Shown here: positions 25,057 to 33,757 of the stretch, piece after piece
Layout of the letters: each line of letters starts with the position of its first letter
Numbering within the stretch: position 1 is the first letter of the stretch
Source: CBDESN01 sp965242495
GTDB taxonomy: Bacteria; Pseudomonadota; Alphaproteobacteria; MPNO01
Assembly: GCA_965242495.1 (NCBI GenBank)
Contig: OZ251446.1
Location: forward strand, 3,844,001 to 3,908,000
Reading direction: 5' to 3'
Length of the DNA: 64,000 nucleotides
Notes under the pieces: generated by a model
The model's database searches: none
Seen by the model: only the letters and a program-made list of their open reading frames with translations
Told to the model about the DNA's origin: nothing
Program-made: the position numbers and the translations under genes

Positions 25057-25084
25057 TTGACGCGCGGCGGCGCGACCGTATTCT
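25057..25084 (+). promoter_or_regulatory. Promoter of YcaO copy 1
   Basis: TTGACG at 25057-25062 and TATTCT at 25079-25084 with a 16-base spacer. The same arrangement (TTGACG, 16 bases, TATCCT) with nearly the same spacer precedes the second YcaO gene on the other strand, although the flanks otherwise differ. Confidence 0.6.
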
Positions 25085-25138
25085 CTGGTCCCGGAGTCTG
25101 ATCGGCGGTCGCGGCCGAGCGTATCGGGGAGTTCGTTC

Positions 25139-27502
25139 ATGGAGAGCGCCGCCAATCAGTCGTCCGGCGCGCCGGGTCCGGGGCTGTTCGACCATCCCGC
25201 GAGCGCGGCGCGGGCGCTGTTCCGGGTTACGGAGGCGGACCGCGGCACGGTGGAGCGTCCGCTTCTGTCGCCGCATCTGGAGGTCCGCCCGCTTGGCGGC
25301 GAGGCGGCGTTGCTGGTTTCGGAGACCTTCAACGCGGCGCTTTACGGGCGGCGTTACGTCGATCTCCTGCCGCTGCTCGACGGGACGCGCACGCGCCACG
25401 AGATCGCGGTTGCGCTGTCGGGAACGTATGGTCCGCTGGAGGTTCAGACGACGCTGGTGTCGCTGGCGTCGAAGGGCTACGTGGTGTCGGGCGAGTTCGG
25501 GATGGGCCGGGACGCGGCGGCGTTCTGGTGCTCGGCGGGGGTGTCGCCGCGCTGGGCGGAGGATCGTCTGGGTTCGGCGCGGGTGTCGGTGTCGGGGGAC
25601 GCGGACGGGCGCTTGGCGGCGGGTCTGTCGGCGATGGGCCTGTCGGTGGTTGCGGACGGGGATGCGGCGACGCTGCACGTGGCGCGCGCGGTCGACTATC
25701 TGGACGAGGCGCATGCCGGGATCAACCGCCGGCATCTGGCGTCGGGGACGCCGTGGGTTCTGGTGAAGGCGGACGGCGTGTGGCCGCTGTTCGGTCCGGT
25801 GTTCCGGCCCGGGGAGGGGGGCGCGTGCTGGGCGTGTCTGGCGCACCGGATGCGGGGCAACGACGAGGTGGGGAACTTCCTGCGCAACACGGCCGGGGAT
25901 ACGGCGGCCGTTCTCCCGCGCGCGAGCGCGCCGCCGTTCGCGGAGGCGGTTCTGGGTCTGGCGTCGGTTGAGATTGCGCGTTGGGTGGTGTTGGGGGATA
26001 CGGCGGCGCTGCACGGGCACGTGCTGTCGCTGTCGCTGTACGACCTTGCGGGGGAGCGCCATCCGGTCACGCGGCGCCCGCAATGCGCGGCGTGCGGGGA
26101 CGAGGCGCTGCATCGCCCGGACCGCGCGCCGTCGCCGGTGGTGTTGGGTCCGAGCCCGAAGCCGGTGTGGAACAGCGGGGGCCTGCGCTCGGTGCCGCCG
26201 CAGGAGACGGTGCGCGCCTACCGCCATTTGGTGAGTCCGGTGAGCGGGGTGGTGACGCAGTTGATGCGGGTTACGGCGGCGTCGGATTCGTGGCTGCACG
26301 TGTATTGGGCGGGGAGCAACCTGGCGCTGAAGGCGGACAGCCTGCGCCTTCTGCGGAACAGCCTGCGGACCAAGAGTTCGGGCAAGGGGAGCACGGCGGA
26401 GCAGGCGGAGGCGAGCGCGCTGTGCGAGGCGGTGGAGCGTTATTCGGGGGTGTATCACGGCGACGAGATACGGCGCCGGGGGCGGTTCGAGGACTTCGCG
26501 GCGGGAGAGGCGATCCACCCCAACGAGGTGATGCTGTACAGCGAGGGTCAGTACGAGCGGGCGGAGGAGATCAACGCCCAGGGGTCGCGGTTCAACTACG
26601 TGACGTCGCGCTTCGATCCGGGCGTGGAGATGGACTGGACGCCGGTGTGGTCGCTGACGGCGGGTCGTCATCGGTGGCTGCCGACGTCGCTGCTGTACTT
26701 CTCGGCGCCGTCGGAGGGCGGGGTGATCTACTGCGGACCGGATTCGAACGGATGCGCGGCGGGGAACACGCTGGAGGAGGCGATCCTTCAGGGGTTCTAC
26801 GAGTTGGCGGAGCGGGATGCGTTCGCGTGCTGGTGGTACAACCGGCTGTCGTTGCCGGAGGTGGAGTTGGAGGGGTTCGGTGACGACTATCTGTCGGGGG
26901 CGCGCGCGTATTACGCCTCGTTCAACCGCGAGCTGTGGGTTCTGGACGCGACCAACGACCTCGGGATTCCGGTGTTCGTGGCGGTGTCGCGGCGGGTGGA
27001 CAAGGAGGCCGAGGACATCCTGTTCGCGCCCGGGGCGCATGGCGATCCGCACATCGCGGCGCTGCGGGCGGTGTGCGAGCTGAACCAGTATCTGAGCGCG
27101 GTGCGGGACGTGGACGCCGACGGGGGCGGGTATCTCCACGACGACCCGGAGTCGCTGTGGTGGTGGAAGAACGCGAAGCTGTCGGCGCATCGGTATCTGT
27201 CGCCGTCGTCGTCGGCGCCGAAGCGGGGGGCGGGGGACTACGCGGCGCCGGCGACGTCGGACCTGCGTGAGGACGTGGAGCGTTGCCGGGCGTTGGTGGA
27301 GGGGTTGGGGTTGGAGTTTCTGGTTCTGGACCAGACGCGGCCGGACGTCGGGATGCCGGTGACGAAGACGATCGTTCCGGGTCTGCGGCATTTTTGGATG
27401 CGTTTCGGTCCGGGCCGTCTGTACGATGTTCCGGTGAAGATGGGGTGGCGGGAGACGCCCACGCCCGAAGCCGATCTCAACCCCGTCCCGGTCTTCATCT
27501 GA
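25139..27502 (+). CDS. Leader-binding/YcaO fused cyclodehydratase, copy 1
   Basis: 787 residues. An N-terminal winged-helix, RRE-like segment (about 40-120) can bind the leader. An E1-like region follows with zinc pairs C230/C233 and C316/C319. The YcaO domain (about 360-787) has the ATP-binding motif SSGKGSTAEQAEASALCEAVERYSG, and the chain ends NPVPVFI, close to the usual PxPxP tail. Fused C/D enzymes of this type use ATP to turn Cys/Ser/Thr into azolines. The start ATG is preceded by GGGGAG. The gene follows the precursors and precedes the SagB-type dehydrogenase; a nearly identical copy lies at 47129-49504. Confidence 0.92.
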   Translation: MESAANQSSGAPGPGLFDHPASAARALFRVTEADRGTVERPLLSPHLEVRPLGGEAALLVSETFNAALYGRRYVDLLPLLDGTRTRHEIAVALSGTYGPLEVQTTLVSLASKGYVVSGEFGMGRDAAAFWCSAGVSPRWAEDRLGSARVSVSGDADGRLAAGLSAMGLSVVADGDAATLHVARAVDYLDEAHAGINRRHLASGTPWVLVKADGVWPLFGPVFRPGEGGACWACLAHRMRGNDEVGNFLRNTAGDTAAVLPRASAPPFAEAVLGLASVEIARWVVLGDTAALHGHVLSLSLYDLAGERHPVTRRPQCAACGDEALHRPDRAPSPVVLGPSPKPVWNSGGLRSVPPQETVRAYRHLVSPVSGVVTQLMRVTAASDSWLHVYWAGSNLALKADSLRLLRNSLRTKSSGKGSTAEQAEASALCEAVERYSGVYHGDEIRRRGRFEDFAAGEAIHPNEVMLYSEGQYERAEEINAQGSRFNYVTSRFDPGVEMDWTPVWSLTAGRHRWLPTSLLYFSAPSEGGVIYCGPDSNGCAAGNTLEEAILQGFYELAERDAFACWWYNRLSLPEVELEGFGDDYLSGARAYYASFNRELWVLDATNDLGIPVFVAVSRRVDKEAEDILFAPGAHGDPHIAALRAVCELNQYLSAVRDVDADGGGYLHDDPESLWWWKNAKLSAHRYLSPSSSAPKRGAGDYAAPATSDLREDVERCRALVEGLGLEFLVLDQTRPDVGMPVTKTIVPGLRHFWMRFGPGRLYDVPVKMGWRETPTPEADLNPVPVFI

Positions 27503-27539
27503 GCGGCCCGGCCCTCCGCCTCGCCGCCGGGACCGCGCC

Positions 27540-28916
27540 ATGACCTTCGTCGACCTCACCCGGGAGTCCGCGATCCACGTCCGCACCCGCGAAGGGTGGA
27601 AGATCGGAAGGTCCGAGGACGGCGCGTCCTTCGCCATCGAGGGCGCGGGCGGCGGGGCGCTGCCCATCGGCCCCCACGCGCCGGAGTTCGAGGCCGCCAA
27701 CGCGCGGCTCGCGGCCGGCGCGCCGCTCGGCGGTCTCCGCGACACGGTGATGGCGGCGGCGGGCGCGCCCCGCGCCGCCGCCTACGTTCTCTGGCTGCAA
27801 CGGCTGTGCGCCTGGGGGCTCGTCGAGTTTCCCCTGATGGACGACGCGGGCGAGCGCGCGGTGGTCCAGCCGCAATGGGCGTCGTTCGCGCCCGCCTTGG
27901 CCCCGGAGACGCCGGCGGCGGAAGCGGCGCTCGACCGTTTCGCCTGCCTGCGGCGCGACGGCGACGCCTGGCTCCTGGAATCGCCCCTGGCGGGGGCGCG
28001 CCTGCGCCTCGACGACCTCGCGGCGCTCGACGCGCCGGTCGTGCGCCGCGCGCTCGACGCGGCGGGGTTCCTGGACACGGCGCCGCGCGGGGAGGATCGC
28101 CGGACCGCGCTCGCGCAGTGGGAGTTCCACGACCTCCTGCTTCACGCCCACCACCGCGTCGGCTGGCACCGCGACCCGATCGGCGCCATGTTCCCGTTCA
28201 TCGGCGAGATCGACCCGCCGCCGGCGACGCGCCCTCCCTGGCCCGGCGAGCGCATCCCGCTCGCCCGCGCTCCGAACGACCCCGGACGCGAGCCCTTCGC
28301 CTCGGTTCTGGAGCGGCGCCGTTCGGAACGTGTCTACGACGAGAGCCGCCCCATCTCGCTGCGCGACCTCGGGGCGCTGCTCGACCGCGCGGCGCGGATC
28401 CGATCCTTCGAGAACGTCCAGGTCGGCAACTTCATGGGCCGGACCAGCCCCTTCGAGATCACGCGGCGCCCCTATCCGAACGGCGGCGCGAGCTACGAGC
28501 TGGAGATCTACCCCGTCGTGGACCGTTGCGACGGCCTGGAGTCGGGCCTCTATCACTACGACCCGGCGGAGCACGAACTGGCGCGGATCGCGGGCCGCAC
28601 CCCCGAGATCGAGCGCTTCGTCGCCGAGGCCAAGACGGCCACCGCCGGCATGGCCGATCCGCAGATCGTGCTCGCCATCGCGGCGCGCTTCAGCCGGGTG
28701 ATGTGGAAATACAAGGCGATCTCCTACGGCGTCATCCTGCGCAACGCCGGCGCGCTGTATCAGACCCTGTATCTGGCGGCGACGGAACTCGGGCTCTCGC
28801 CCTGCGGCATCGGCAGCGGCGACTCCCAGCTGTTCGCCCGCGTGACGGGGCTCGATCCGGTGGTGGAGGGCACGGTCGGCGATTTCATCCTCGGCGGCCC
28901 TCCTCGTCCCTCTTGA
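27540..28916 (+). CDS. SagB-type nitroreductase-fold azoline dehydrogenase
   Basis: 458 residues. The C-terminal half (from about 250) is an FMN-dependent nitroreductase/SagB domain: VLERRRSERVYDESRPISL, LYHYDPAEHEL, VMWKYKAISYGVILRNAGAL and AATELGLSPCGIGSGDS. The first 200 residues are a less conserved N-terminal extension found in TOMM dehydrogenases. Predicted reaction: two-electron oxidation of azolines to aromatic oxazoles or thiazoles after YcaO cyclisation. It lies 38 bases after YcaO copy 1 and directly before the LanM-like gene, so one operon is likely. Confidence 0.9.
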   Translation: MTFVDLTRESAIHVRTREGWKIGRSEDGASFAIEGAGGGALPIGPHAPEFEAANARLAAGAPLGGLRDTVMAAAGAPRAAAYVLWLQRLCAWGLVEFPLMDDAGERAVVQPQWASFAPALAPETPAAEAALDRFACLRRDGDAWLLESPLAGARLRLDDLAALDAPVVRRALDAAGFLDTAPRGEDRRTALAQWEFHDLLLHAHHRVGWHRDPIGAMFPFIGEIDPPPATRPPWPGERIPLARAPNDPGREPFASVLERRRSERVYDESRPISLRDLGALLDRAARIRSFENVQVGNFMGRTSPFEITRRPYPNGGASYELEIYPVVDRCDGLESGLYHYDPAEHELARIAGRTPEIERFVAEAKTATAGMADPQIVLAIAARFSRVMWKYKAISYGVILRNAGALYQTLYLAATELGLSPCGIGSGDSQLFARVTGLDPVVEGTVGDFILGGPPRPS

Positions 28917-28923
28917 GTCCCTC

Positions 28924-31485
28924 TTGAACCTCGACGCGATCATCGCCCGCGCCGCGCCGCCCTCGGAACGGGCCGGCGCGGGCGCGTTCGAACCCGTCGA
29001 GACCGACGCCGAGGTTCTGGCGCGGCGGCGGGCGCAGCTCGCGCAGGCCTTCGGATCGGAGCAGGAGATGACGGCCCACGCCGAGGCCCTGGGCGAGAGC
29101 CCGGCGGCATGGCTCGACCGCTTCCGCGACGCGCGCCTCGCGGGTCCGGACCCCGACTGGGCGAGCGCGTTCCGGGCCATGTTCGAACGCCTCTCCGACG
29201 ACGGGCCGCGTCCCTTCGCGGAGTTCCGCCGTTGGATCAAGGCCGAGGCGGAGGCGCGGTGGCCGGCGGAGCTGCCGCGCGCGCCGGACGCGCTGGAAGG
29301 GCCGCTCGACTACCTCGCCGGCGTCCTCGGCAGCGCGCTCGACCCGACGTTCCGGTACGAGCGCGTGGTGAGCGCCCGACCGACCTGGGCGGCGCGCTTC
29401 CAGCGCAGTCCCGCCCTCGCCTACGCGCTCGGCCGGGCCATGGCGGACTGGCTCGCCGACCTCGCCCGGATCGCCGAGTGCGCGGCGGCGGACAGGGCGC
29501 TTCTCGCGCGCGCCTTCTTCGGCGGCGAGGACCCCGGGGCGCTGGTCCGGATCGAGCCGGGGCTCGGCGACCCCCATGCCGGCGGCCGCTCGGTGGCGAT
29601 CCTGCGGTTCGAGCGCGGCGGCGCGGTGTACAAGCCGAAGGACCTGCGGATCGCCGCCGCCGTCGGCGAGATCGCGGACCGGCTCGACGGCGCGGCGCTC
29701 GCCGCGCCGGCCGTGCTGACGCGCGACGGCTATACCTGGGAGCCGGCGCACGAGGCGCGCCCGGTCGCCGGCCGGGAAGAGGCCGACGCCTTCTTCGCGG
29801 CGCTCGGCGGCTGGCTCGCCCTCCTCCAGGCCCTGAACGGCAACGACTTCTGGTTCGACAACCTGATCGCCGACGGCGCGACGCCGCGCTTCATCGACTT
29901 CGAGACCGCGGCGCAGCCGCCGACGGACTGGTCGGACGAAAACCGGCCCGGCGGGAAGGCGCCGGCGTCGGCGGCGGCGCTCGGCGCGACCTTCCCCACC
30001 GGGGGCGGCATCCTGCCGTTGCAGGTGGCGACCCACGAAGGCGAGGACCCGACCGATATCGGCTGCCTGACCCGGCCCGGCGAGCATCGCACCCCGATGC
30101 GGGACGCCGACGGCGGCGGGCTCATCGCCTGGCGGGAGGACCGTTTCGCGCCCCGCTACGAGAACGGCGTCCCGGCCGACGCGGCGGACCACTTCGACGC
30201 CTTCGAAGACGGCTACATCCGGACCATGCGCGCCCTCGCCGCGCCGGCGGCGCGGGAGCACGCGATCGCGACTCTGCGGCGGTTCGCCGACGCGCCGATC
30301 CGGATCATCCGTATCGACACCTGGACCTGCTACCGGATGATTCGCCAGTCGCTGCTGCCCCGCCATCTCTCCGACGGCGCGTGGCGCGAGATCGCGATCC
30401 ACGCCGCGCTGCCGCGCCGGCGCGACATGGTGGGCGCGCTTCGCGAGGCCGCGGCGCGCGACCTGCGCCGTCTCGACGTGCCCCTGTTCCAGACCCGCCT
30501 CGACTCGCGGGACCTCTTCGGAGTCGAGGGCGAACGCCTGCCGGACTTCTTCCGGCAGGACGCGCTCTCGGGAACCGAGGAGCGTCTGCGGACGCTCGCC
30601 GGGCCGACGGAGGACGAACGGCGCGCATCGCTGCGCTCGGCCTTCGGCTTGCGGATCGGCAACCCCCCGCGGCGCTCGCCCACCGCGGAGCGGCCGCCCC
30701 CCGCCGGCGCGGACGACATGCTGGCCTGGGCCGACGAGATCGCCTCCGGAGTCGCCCGCGGCGCGGTGCGCGACGACCGGCGCGAGCCGACCTGGATCGG
30801 CCCGCACCACAACGTCTTCACCGGCCAGCGCATGCTGGCTCCGCTCGGCTTCGACGTCCTCTCGGGCCGGGCCGGGCTGGCGGGAGCGCTCCTGGAGCTG
30901 GCCCGCGCGTTGAACCGGCCCGACCTCGCCGAGCTGGCCTGCGAAACGCTCGCCGGCGCGGCGCGGGATTTCATCGAACACGTCGACGCGCTCCTGCAAT
31001 TCGGGGCCGGCTACGCGGTCGGCGCCGGGGGTCTCGTCGCGACCCTGGCGCGGGCGCCGGGACTGCGCCCGCTCGCGGCCGAGACTTGGCGGGCCGCGGC
31101 GTCGCGCGAAATCTGGATGCAGTCGGGCGGCGATTTCGTCTCCGGCCTCGCGGGCTGGCGCGAGGCCGCCGCGGCGCTCGGCGAAACGGCGCCGTCGCGG
31201 CATGGGCCGGAGCGGCCCTACGCGCCTTCCGCCCTGCCGCGACTCGCGGTCTGGCTGGATCCGAAGAACGCCTCGCCGCTCTGTCCCGACCGCCGCGCGG
31301 CGGCGCGCCTGCGCCGGGATTTCGACCGTCACGGAAGCTGGTTCCCCGCCCGGTGGCTGGACGACCGGCACGACCTCTCCGGCGTCGACGGCCTGCCGGC
31401 CCTGGCGGCGCGCTTCGCGCGCCTCGCGCAGGGCGAGGCCGGGCCGGAGGGAGGGGAGCCGTCGGGCGGCGGGCGGCGGACGTGA
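28924..31485 (+). CDS. LanM-like dehydratase lacking a cyclase active site
   Basis: 853 residues. The central DUF4135 kinase/lyase-type domain has YKPKDLRI (236-243, ATP-binding-like Lys) and a loop near 304-328 (GNDFWFDNLIADGATPRFID, then FET). In typical LanM the loop reads D-x-H-x-E-N; here the His position is W310 and the Glu is D312, while N313 and the IDFET end remain. A later RIDTWTCYRMI..SLLP stretch resembles the R..T..Y motif. From about 600 the chain resembles LanC only weakly (GLAGALLELARALN) and has no visible zinc Cys/His-Gly set. Role inferred: Ser/Thr dehydration, or leader/core binding if inactive. TTG at 28924 is uncertain; ATG at 29068 is an alternative. Confidence 0.78.
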   Translation: MNLDAIIARAAPPSERAGAGAFEPVETDAEVLARRRAQLAQAFGSEQEMTAHAEALGESPAAWLDRFRDARLAGPDPDWASAFRAMFERLSDDGPRPFAEFRRWIKAEAEARWPAELPRAPDALEGPLDYLAGVLGSALDPTFRYERVVSARPTWAARFQRSPALAYALGRAMADWLADLARIAECAAADRALLARAFFGGEDPGALVRIEPGLGDPHAGGRSVAILRFERGGAVYKPKDLRIAAAVGEIADRLDGAALAAPAVLTRDGYTWEPAHEARPVAGREEADAFFAALGGWLALLQALNGNDFWFDNLIADGATPRFIDFETAAQPPTDWSDENRPGGKAPASAAALGATFPTGGGILPLQVATHEGEDPTDIGCLTRPGEHRTPMRDADGGGLIAWREDRFAPRYENGVPADAADHFDAFEDGYIRTMRALAAPAAREHAIATLRRFADAPIRIIRIDTWTCYRMIRQSLLPRHLSDGAWREIAIHAALPRRRDMVGALREAAARDLRRLDVPLFQTRLDSRDLFGVEGERLPDFFRQDALSGTEERLRTLAGPTEDERRASLRSAFGLRIGNPPRRSPTAERPPPAGADDMLAWADEIASGVARGAVRDDRREPTWIGPHHNVFTGQRMLAPLGFDVLSGRAGLAGALLELARALNRPDLAELACETLAGAARDFIEHVDALLQFGAGYAVGAGGLVATLARAPGLRPLAAETWRAAASREIWMQSGGDFVSGLAGWREAAAALGETAPSRHGPERPYAPSALPRLAVWLDPKNASPLCPDRRAAARLRRDFDRHGSWFPARWLDDRHDLSGVDGLPALAARFARLAQGEAGPEGGEPSGGGRRT

Positions 31486-32183
31486 TCGCCCGCATCCCGT
31501 TGCTGAGCGCGGACGAATGCGCCCGCGCGCTGGAGAGCGTACAGGCGCGCCGGGACGCCTGGACGCAACGGTATCCGGGGCTGCCCTCCTATACGCTGGG
31601 GGCGGCCAGCTACCTCGATTCGGGGCCCGGCCGGCGCGCCGCCTACCATGCCAGGGCGGCGGCCCTGAACCCGCTGCTGGAGCGCGAATTCGGCTGGCTG
31701 TACGAGCGGCTGCTGGAGGCGCTCGGCGAGCATCTGCAAGCCGGGGTCGCGTTCGAGCCGCGCGCGGCCCGGCCGGGGTTTCACATCTTCCTGGCGCACG
31801 CGGCGTTCAAGCGGCCCCTCGGCAGGATCCATTTCGACTTGCAGTTCACGGGCATCGACTGGCCGGACGGCCAGCGGATGGATTTCTCCCGGCCCGTCTC
31901 CTACACCCTGGCCATCCGTCTGCCGGAGTCCGGCGCGGGGCTCCGCGTCTGGGACATCGGCAAGGCCGAATACGACGCGATGGACCCCGCGGCCCGCGAC
32001 CGGATCGGCGAGGAGAGAACCCCGGAATACGTTCCCTACCGGGAGGGGACGATGGTGTGCCATTCGGGGATGACGCTGCACCAGATCGCCCCGGCCGCCG
32101 CCGACCCGCGGCCCGACGACATGCGCGTCACGCTGCAAGGCCACGCCCTGCCGGGGCCGGACGGGCACCGGCTCTATTGGTGA
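31482..32183 (+). CDS. Fe(II)/2-oxoglutarate-type oxygenase
   Basis: 233 residues. A double-stranded beta-helix iron site is visible: H117-x-D119 in GRIHFDLQFTGIDW, the distal H200 in MTLHQIAP, and R215 in MRVTLQGH as the probable 2-oxoglutarate anchor. The GTG start overlaps the stop of the LanM-like gene (GTGA), implying translational coupling and a role in the same pathway. Predicted to hydroxylate or otherwise oxidise the peptide; the residue is unknown. I do not recognise a named subfamily. Confidence 0.75.
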   Translation: MIARIPLLSADECARALESVQARRDAWTQRYPGLPSYTLGAASYLDSGPGRRAAYHARAAALNPLLEREFGWLYERLLEALGEHLQAGVAFEPRAARPGFHIFLAHAAFKRPLGRIHFDLQFTGIDWPDGQRMDFSRPVSYTLAIRLPESGAGLRVWDIGKAEYDAMDPAARDRIGEERTPEYVPYREGTMVCHSGMTLHQIAPAAADPRPDDMRVTLQGHALPGPDGHRLYW

Positions 32184-32365
32184 CGCCGAAGGACGGGCCC
32201 TTGGGCGTGCCTCGAGCCGACGTCACACGCCCCTTTGTCGGGAATGACGGAGGGGGCTGCGCCGACGCCCCGGGAAGGCCATCGGCTCGAGGCGGATGCG
32301 CCAACCATCCGTCATTCCCGCGAAAGCGGGAATCCATTCCTGGATACGCAGAGCGAATTTTTCGC

Positions 32366-32394
32366 TTGACATTTCGGATCGTCTGTGTTAGAGT
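32366..32394 (+). promoter_or_regulatory. Candidate sigma70-type promoter
   Basis: TTGACA at 32366-32371, a 17-base spacer, then TAGAGT at 32389-32394. It reads into the hairpin at 32419-32461. Confidence 0.45.
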
Positions 32395-32418
32395 TCCTCC
32401 ACAATCGACAATACGAAC

Positions 32419-32461
32419 GCGACCGAAGCCCTGCGGCCCGCCCCGCAGGGTTCTTCGTCGC
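32419..32461 (+). promoter_or_regulatory. Leader hairpin, attenuator-like
   Basis: CCCTGCGG and CCGCAGGG pair around a six-base loop, and the stem extends outward through GAAG/CTTC and GCGAC/GTCGC with small bulges. It lies 25 bases after the candidate -10, and a ribosome site GGAAGGGAG (32464-32472) and ATG 32479 follow. This could be an attenuator or structured leader of a gene now disrupted by repeats. Confidence 0.45.
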
Positions 32462-32478
32462 CCGGAAGGGAGTTTCCT

Positions 32479-32840
32479 ATGAGCTGCTTCCCTGCAACCA
32501 TAGATCGTGTATGCGACGTCGCATATGCCGCCCCGCTCCACCGGCCCGGACCCGGGCAAGGCAAGGCGGCCTGGATGCCGCGGCCCGCCGGCAAGTGGTT
32601 TCGGAGCGCGAATCGCCCCTGGTTTTCGCCTCCTTTCGCCCCGGTTTCGGCCGGTTTTCGCCCTGCTTTTTCCCTGCTTTTTCGTCGTAACCCATTGGAA
32701 TACAACGATATTGCGATTTTTCGTCGACGCTGCGGCCTCGGGCGCGCCCACGGCCCCGCCCGGCCGCCGGCCGGCATGGCGCGGATCCCGAGGCGAACGT
32801 CCTGCAATCGGAGATTGTATTGCGTTGCTCTGAAATACCG
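32479..32840 (+). pseudogene. Possible remnant ORF after leader hairpin
   Basis: It starts MSCFPATIDRVCDVAYAAP after a good ribosome site and continues as a Phe/Pro/Arg-rich sequence that runs into mosaic repeats near 32840. No family is recognised. It may be the 5' end of a gene truncated by repeat insertion, or not coding. The only support is the promoter, hairpin and ribosome-site arrangement. Confidence 0.25.
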
Positions 32841-33074
32841 GCCTGTGACGACGGTCCGAGGAAGGCCATCGGTTCGCGGCGGATACGCCAAGGGTTTCTT
32901 CACACGCTCGAAAGCGGGAATCCAGGGCGGTCGCGCCTCGGCGGGACCCGATTTCTCGAACCGACGCCCATATGCAGTGAACCCGGACGGGCTATGGCGA
33001 AATTGGGAAACACGCGGTAGGCTCGGCGCGTCGTCGGACGGACGGCTTCGGAAGGCGCGAGAGGAGCGTTGTCG

Positions 33075-33698
33075 ATGGAGATGGGTAGATTCGCGGGAGC
33101 CGCGGCGGCGGCCCTGTTGGGGATCGCTCTGACGGGCGCGGCCCAGGGAGGCGAGGGCCCGTCGAAGGGCGTATACGTCGGCGTCTCGGCAGGCCACGGG
33201 CTCTTCAAGTTCCGGAGCGACGAGGTCGATGACTGCGCGAGGTCCGGCGTTTGCCGCGCCGACGACGAGGAGATCGCGTACTCGGTGTACGGGGGATTCG
33301 AGTTCTCGCCGCACGTCGCGGTCGAAGTGGGGGTTGTCGGACACGAGGCGCTGGAGATCGAGTACGACCCCGGGTCCTGTCGGGACGGGAGCGCCTTGCG
33401 CAACGAATTTTCGGCCTGGTCCGTCTATGCCGCGGCCATAGGGCGGCCGCCGATCGATTTCGGGCGGATCAGACCGTTCGGGAAGGCCGGCCTGTACTGG
33501 TGGCGGTCGGAAGACGAATGGACGTGCGGCTCCGGCGCTTTCGCCTCTACGCAGGACGACGACGATGCGGCGCCGCTCCTGGGGGCGGGCGCGGACGTCG
33601 AACTGACCGGACGGACGAGCCTGCGCGCGGAGTGGGTCTGGTTCACCGAGGACAAGGGCGTCCACGCCTTCCTCGGCGGGCTCAACGTCAGGTTCTGA
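33075..33698 (+). CDS. Small outer-membrane beta-barrel protein
   Basis: 207 residues. The signal peptide (about 1-24, AAAAALLGIALTGAAQGGEG) is followed by alternating amphipathic strands (GVYVGVSAGHGLFKF, EIAYSVYGGFEFSPHVAVEVGVVG, VELTGRTSLRAEWVWF) and a C-terminal GGLNVRF with the terminal Phe used by the BAM machinery. It resembles Opa/OmpW-like eight-strand barrels. GAGGAG at 33061-33066 supports ATG 33075. Its place inside the RiPP cluster could mean a role at the cell surface or in self-protection, but this is inference. Confidence 0.75.
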   Translation: MEMGRFAGAAAAALLGIALTGAAQGGEGPSKGVYVGVSAGHGLFKFRSDEVDDCARSGVCRADDEEIAYSVYGGFEFSPHVAVEVGVVGHEALEIEYDPGSCRDGSALRNEFSAWSVYAAAIGRPPIDFGRIRPFGKAGLYWWRSEDEWTCGSGAFASTQDDDDAAPLLGAGADVELTGRTSLRAEWVWFTEDKGVHAFLGGLNVRF

Positions 33699-33757
33699 AC
33701 GGAAGCCGGGCGCAGGCCGCGGCGTATCGGTGCGCGCCGGCCGGGGAGCGGCGCGCT

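Larger units (their letters stand above)
32184..33074. other. Long intergenic region with repeats, promoter, hairpin and no clear gene
   Basis: Holds repeats from 32190 to 32340 (palindrome 32314-32333), a promoter-hairpin-ribosome-site array at 32366-32480, T/C-rich DNA with repeated TTTTCG or TTTCGCC motifs at 32610-32720, and further mosaic repeats at 32840-32970, including an inverted AGCGTGTGAAGAAACCCTTG end joined to CGAAAGCGGGAATCC. An ATG at 32479 opens a Phe/Pro-rich frame that runs into the repeats; I do not trust it as a full gene. Confidence 0.6.

Noticed and set aside
24932..27745. Long Arg/His/Pro-rich frame antisense to YcaO copy 1, and its twin at 47240-49666
   Set aside because: Composition is typical of antisense GC-rich DNA, and it is duplicated only because the YcaO gene is. 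The sense frame has clear domains.
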